Origin: Gemmatimonadota bacterium
Lineage (GTDB): Bacteria > Gemmatimonadota > Gemmatimonadetes > Longimicrobiales > Gaopeijiaceae
Length of the DNA stretch: 49,942 nt
Assembly: GCA_029879725.1 (NCBI GenBank)
Contig: JAOUPR010000018.1
Coordinates: forward strand, 1 to 49,942
Reading direction: 5' to 3'
The notes under the pieces were generated by a model. The model saw nothing but the letters and a program-made list of their open reading frames with translations. It ran no database searches and was not told where the DNA came from. How positions within the stretch are numbered: the first letter of the stretch is position 1; each line of letters begins with the position of its first letter. Below are positions 46,616 through 49,942 of this stretch, piece after piece. The position numbers were made by a program, and so were the translations under genes.

Positions 46616-47655
46616 TCGAACGCACCCAGATCACCACACCCGAGACGCTCTCGGAAGACCAGGCCGCGGAGCCCTCTCTGCGGCCGCAACGTCTGGCCGA
46701 GTTCATCGGCCAGGCCAAGGTCCGCGAGTCGCTCTCCATCGCCATCGAGGCGGCGACACAGCGCCGGGAGCCCCTGGACCACATCCTCTTCCACGGACCG
46801 CCGGGACTGGGGAAGACGACGCTGGCCTCGCTCATGGCCCGGGAGATGGGGGTCAACATCAAGACCACGTCCGGCCCCGTGCTGGAGAAGGCGGCGGACC
46901 TCGTGGGAATCCTCACCAACCAGCGGGAAGGGGACATCCTCTTCATCGACGAGATCCACCGTCTCCGCCCCATCATCGAGGAGTTCCTCTACCCGGCCAT
47001 GGAGGACTGGCAGGTGGACATCCGTCTCTCCGACGGACCCAAGGCCCAGACCATGACCATGAAGATCGAGCCCTTCACCCTGGTGGGCGCGACCACGCGC
47101 TTCGGGCTCCTCACGGCACCCATGCGCGCCCGCTTCGGGATCGTGCAGCGGCTCAACTTCTACCCGGCCGACGAGCTGGCGTACATCATCCGCCGCAGCG
47201 CCGAGATCCTGGGGGTGGAGGCCACCGAGCACGGGGCCATGGAGATCGCCAAGCGTTCGCGGGGGACGCCGCGGGTCGCCAACCGTCTCCTGCGGCGGGT
47301 GCGGGACTTCGCCCAGGTGAGGGCCGACGGACGCATCGACGACGACGTGGCCGCCGCCGCGCTCCGGATGCTCGACGTGGACGAGTACGGCCTCGATGAA
47401 ATGGACGCCCGGGTCCTCAAGACCATCATCGAGAAGTTCGAGGGCGGCCCGGTGGGGTTGAACTCGCTGGCCGTGTCCATGGGAGAGGACGCGACCACGC
47501 TGGAGGAGGTCTACGAGCCCTTCCTGATCATGGAAGGCTACCTCATGCGGACGTCGCAGGGCCGCGTGGCCACCAACCGGGCCTTCCGGCGATTCGGGTA
47601 CGCCCTCCCCGAGGAGCGGACGTCGGGAGGGCAGGGGACGCTCTTCGAGAAGTGA
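46612..47655 (+). CDS. ruvB: Holliday junction branch migration helicase RuvB
   Basis: AAA+ motor for branch migration (347 aa). [12 protein letters not shown] leads into Walker [11 protein letters not shown], Walker B FIDEIHRL, sensor GATTRFGLL, arginine-finger region APMRARFG and a winged-helix C-terminus ([13 protein letters not shown]). It overlaps the ruvA stop (ATGA). The gap to queA is 16 nt. Confidence 0.98.
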   Translation: MIERTQITTPETLSEDQAAEPSLRPQRLAEFIGQAKVRESLSIAIEAATQRREPLDHILFHGPPGLGKTTLASLMAREMGVNIKTTSGPVLEKAADLVGILTNQREGDILFIDEIHRLRPIIEEFLYPAMEDWQVDIRLSDGPKAQTMTMKIEPFTLVGATTRFGLLTAPMRARFGIVQRLNFYPADELAYIIRRSAEILGVEATEHGAMEIAKRSRGTPRVANRLLRRVRDFAQVRADGRIDDDVAAAALRMLDVDEYGLDEMDARVLKTIIEKFEGGPVGLNSLAVSMGEDATTLEEVYEPFLIMEGYLMRTSQGRVATNRAFRRFGYALPEERTSGGQGTLFEK

Positions 47656-47671
47656 TGCCGGCTCGACATCC

Positions 47672-48757
47672 ATGATCCGTACCCCCGACGGCACCCGCGT
47701 CTCCGACTACGACTACGAACTCCCTCCCGGACGGGTGGCCCGCTTCCCGGCGGAGCGCAGGGATGGGAGCAGGCTTCTCGTGGTTCCACCGGGAGACGAT
47801 CCCTTCCGCCATCTCGCGTTCGCCGACCTGGTCGGCTTCTTCGAGCCCGGCGACGTCCTGGTGGTGAACGAGAGCAAGGTGCTCCCGGCCCGCCTCCTGG
47901 GGAGGAAGCCCACCGGCGCGCCCGCGGAGATCCTCCTGGTTCGCCCCGCCTCCGGGGAATCGGCCGGCGGGGAGGTGGATCCGCACCTCTGGGAGGCGCT
48001 GGTGCGCCCCGGGGGGAAGCTCAAGCCCGGCCGGACGGTGGACATCGCGGAGGATCTCCGGGTGGAGATCCTGGACTCGACACCCGCCGGAGGGCGAATC
48101 GTGCGCCTCGACACTCCCCTGACCGTGGAGGAGGCCCTGGACCGCCATGGGCACGTTCCTCTTCCGCCCTACATCGACCGTGAAGACCAGGCGCTGGACC
48201 GGGAGCGATACCAGACGGTGTACGCGCGGGCTCCCGGATCGGTGGCGGCTCCCACCGCGGGGCTCCACTTCACCCACGAGCTCCTGTCCGCCCTGGAGAC
48301 CCGGGGGGTGACCCGCGCGGCGGTGACGCTCCACGTGGGGATCGGGACGTTCCGCCCGGTGGAGACCGACGACCCCGCCGCCCACGACATGCATCACGAG
48401 TGGTACGACGTGTCCGAGGAGGCCGCCCGCCTCGTCGGGGAGGCGCGGGACGCGGGGAGGCGGGTCTGGGCGGTGGGCACCACCGCGGTCCGGACGCTGG
48501 AGTCGGCCGCCGACGAGGCGGGGCGGGTACGGTCCGGGTCGGGCACCACGAACCTCTTCATCCGCCCTCCCCACCGCTTCCGCGTCGTGGACGGGCTGAT
48601 CACCAACTTCCACCTTCCCCGCTCCACCCTCCTCATGCTCGTGTCGGCGTTGGCCGGGTACGAACGCACCATGGCCGCCTACGCCGACGCCGTGTCGGAA
48701 GGGTACCGGTTCTTTTCCTACGGGGACGCCATGGCGGTGCTCCCGCATCCTGTTTGA
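47672..48757 (+). CDS. queA: tRNA preQ1(34) S-adenosylmethionine ribosyltransferase-isomerase QueA
   Basis: Transfers ribose from SAM to preQ1 in tRNA to form epoxyqueuosine (361 aa). VSDYDYELPPGRVARFPAERRDGSRLLV, LVVNESKVLPARL, TVYARAPGSVAAPTAGLHFT, TLHVGIGTFRPVE and ITNFHLPRSTLLMLVSA are family signatures. There is no strong ribosome site before ATG 47672; it probably relies on read-through from ruvB, as in the common ruvB-queA arrangement. Confidence 0.97.
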   Translation: MIRTPDGTRVSDYDYELPPGRVARFPAERRDGSRLLVVPPGDDPFRHLAFADLVGFFEPGDVLVVNESKVLPARLLGRKPTGAPAEILLVRPASGESAGGEVDPHLWEALVRPGGKLKPGRTVDIAEDLRVEILDSTPAGGRIVRLDTPLTVEEALDRHGHVPLPPYIDREDQALDRERYQTVYARAPGSVAAPTAGLHFTHELLSALETRGVTRAAVTLHVGIGTFRPVETDDPAAHDMHHEWYDVSEEAARLVGEARDAGRRVWAVGTTAVRTLESAADEAGRVRSGSGTTNLFIRPPHRFRVVDGLITNFHLPRSTLLMLVSALAGYERTMAAYADAVSEGYRFFSYGDAMAVLPHPV

Positions 48758-48912
48758 ATCCCCGCCGGCGAGCGGCTAGGCGGCGGAGTGGCGCTTCCGG
48801 GTTCGCGCGCGCGGGCGGGGCGAGTGGCGGGGGGCGACCGGGGCCGTAGATTGGACCGTCCGCCGCGTTCGCGGAAAGGACCGTTCCCTTCCATCATCGG
48901 GGAGGATTTCCC

Positions 48913-49942
48913 ATGAACCGTAGCTCCCACCCGTTCCCTGCCGGCTTCCGGGCACCGTTGCTCCTCCTCCTCGCGCTTCTCTTTCCCACCCCCGGTGCCG
49001 CACAGGTGGCCCGGGAGGCCGTGGATCTGGGGGTGGTGGCCCGCATCCGCGACGAAGGGCTGAACCGTTCGCACATCCCCGAGCTGGCTCGTCACCTCAC
49101 CGAGGTCATCGGGCCGCGCCTCACGGGATCGCCGGGGATGCGCGAAGCCAACCGCTGGACGGCGGAGACACTCCGGGGATGGGGGTTGGTGAACGTGGTG
49201 GTGGAGCCGTGGGGTGACTTCGGGCGGGGGTGGGCCCAGGAGGACTACTTCGGGCGCATCCTCACCCCCTTCGAGCAGCCCCTCCACGGGCAACCCATGG
49301 CGTGGACGGGGAGCACGCCCGGACTGGTGAAGGGAGCGGCCGTGGTCGTGCGGGCCGAGTCGGAGGACGACCTGGCCGCGTACCGCGGACGGCTCCGGGG
49401 TACCTTCCTCCTCGTGGAGGACATACAGGAGGTGGACCCGGAGTTCGAGCACCGTGCCCGCCGCTCCTCCCTGGAGGATCTTCTGGAGCCCCCGCCCGCC
49501 CGGGAAGCGGGAGGGCCTTCGGAGGCGGACATCCAGGCCATGCGGGCGCGTATGCGGGCGCAGCGCGCCCTCTCCGACGCGATCTACGCCCTGGCCGAGG
49601 CCGAGGGCGCCCACGCCGTCCTCCGCATCTCGTCGCGCAACGACGGGGTGATCCGGGGCGGGAGCGCGGGAAGCCGGGAGGCCGGGGCGCCGGAAGGGCT
49701 CCCCCACGTGGCCCTCTCCCGCGAGCAGTACAACCAGATCTACAGGAACGTGGAGGCGGGGGTCCCGGTGGAGATGGAACTCCGCGTGGAGAACCGCTTC
49801 TTCGAGGACGACCTGAAGCAGTACAACACGCTCGGAGAGATCCCCGGCACGGACCGGGCGGCGGAATACGTGATGCTCGGCGCCCACCTCGATTCCTGGC
49901 ACATGGGAGGAGGCGCCACCGACAACGCCGCGGGCTCGGTGG
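48913..49942 (+). CDS. Exported M28-family metallopeptidase (3' end outside window)
   Basis: The first 343 residues of a secreted zinc aminopeptidase-like protein; the gene runs off the window. ATG 48913 follows GGGGAGG. A signal peptide ends PGAAQ. After a helical start (HIPELARHLTEVIGPRLTGSPG) comes a PA-domain-like insert (about 90-260), then the catalytic start YVMLGAHLDSWHMGGGATDNAAGS, which holds the first zinc His and the bridging Asp. Its promoter may include TAGATT at 48847-48852. It probably works with the other exported peptidases. Confidence 0.9.
   Translation, partial: MNRSSHPFPAGFRAPLLLLLALLFPTPGAAQVAREAVDLGVVARIRDEGLNRSHIPELARHLTEVIGPRLTGSPGMREANRWTAETLRGWGLVNVVVEPWGDFGRGWAQEDYFGRILTPFEQPLHGQPMAWTGSTPGLVKGAAVVVRAESEDDLAAYRGRLRGTFLLVEDIQEVDPEFEHRARRSSLEDLLEPPPAREAGGPSEADIQAMRARMRAQRALSDAIYALAEAEGAHAVLRISSRNDGVIRGGSAGSREAGAPEGLPHVALSREQYNQIYRNVEAGVPVEMELRVENRFFEDDLKQYNTLGEIPGTDRAAEYVMLGAHLDSWHMGGGATDNAAGSV

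Overview
This is a G+C-rich bacterial chromosome segment with densely packed genes. I recognise about 39 protein genes (the last one cut by the window end) and see no rRNA, tRNA, CRISPR array, insertion sequence or prophage gene. Several traits fit a heterotroph of the Gemmatimonadota type: strong G/C at third codon positions, many exported or lipid-anchored peptidases (S46, S33, S10, S8, M19, M20, M28), Tat signals, DUF1028, SSS symporters and an SDR-type threonine dehydrogenase. That assignment is inference; no 16S or other phylogenetic marker was compared.

Layout. 1-6318: a five-gene, overlapping efflux operon (TolC-like channel, lipoprotein adaptor, RND pump, PII-like protein, DUF2892 membrane protein), closed by a hairpin. 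6545-8830: an exported S46 dipeptidyl-peptidase. 8926-15009: three consecutive histidine kinase genes. Two are soluble with paired receiver domains at the N-terminus, and one is a periplasmic TPR sensor with paired receivers at the C-terminus. 15228-17327: an EF-G-2-like GTPase behind a good promoter and a leader hairpin. 17367-22003 (minus strand): a five-gene, end-overlapping cassette of a C39-like protease, an RLAN/RimK ATP-grasp ligase, a GCS2-type amino-acid ligase, an N-formylglutamate-amidohydrolase-like hydrolase and a DinB/DUF1569 protein. This is the best candidate in the window for an uncharacterised system making or trimming a peptide-like compound. 22189-25484: a Tat amidase, a small PagP-like outer-membrane barrel candidate and an S33 lipoprotein hydrolase.

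25498-28072: a perfect 22-bp inverted repeat between convergent genes, thioredoxin with a near-consensus promoter, and thiC under a TPP riboswitch. The 347-bp gap between trxA and thiC holds the trxA promoter and the riboswitch. 28099-31300: a small unknown protein, a PQQ-type sugar dehydrogenase lipoprotein and an S10 carboxypeptidase. 31404-35652: threonine catabolism (SDR threonine dehydrogenase plus 2-amino-3-ketobutyrate CoA ligase) with an M19-fold protein that lacks half its metal ligands and a DUF1028 protein. 35677-39572: an SSS symporter that seems to start at CTG, a serine-hydrolase lipoprotein and a periplasmic asparaginase. 39603-43977: a subtilase, an esterase-like hydrolase and an M20 amidohydrolase. 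43977-48757: a housekeeping run of cutC, yebC, ruvC, ruvA, ruvB and queA. 48913 to the end: the 5' part of an exported M28 peptidase.

Together the genes suggest a cell that digests external protein and peptides and catabolises the released amino acids (threonine, asparagine). It also appears to have substantial envelope efflux and multi-receiver phosphorelay signalling.
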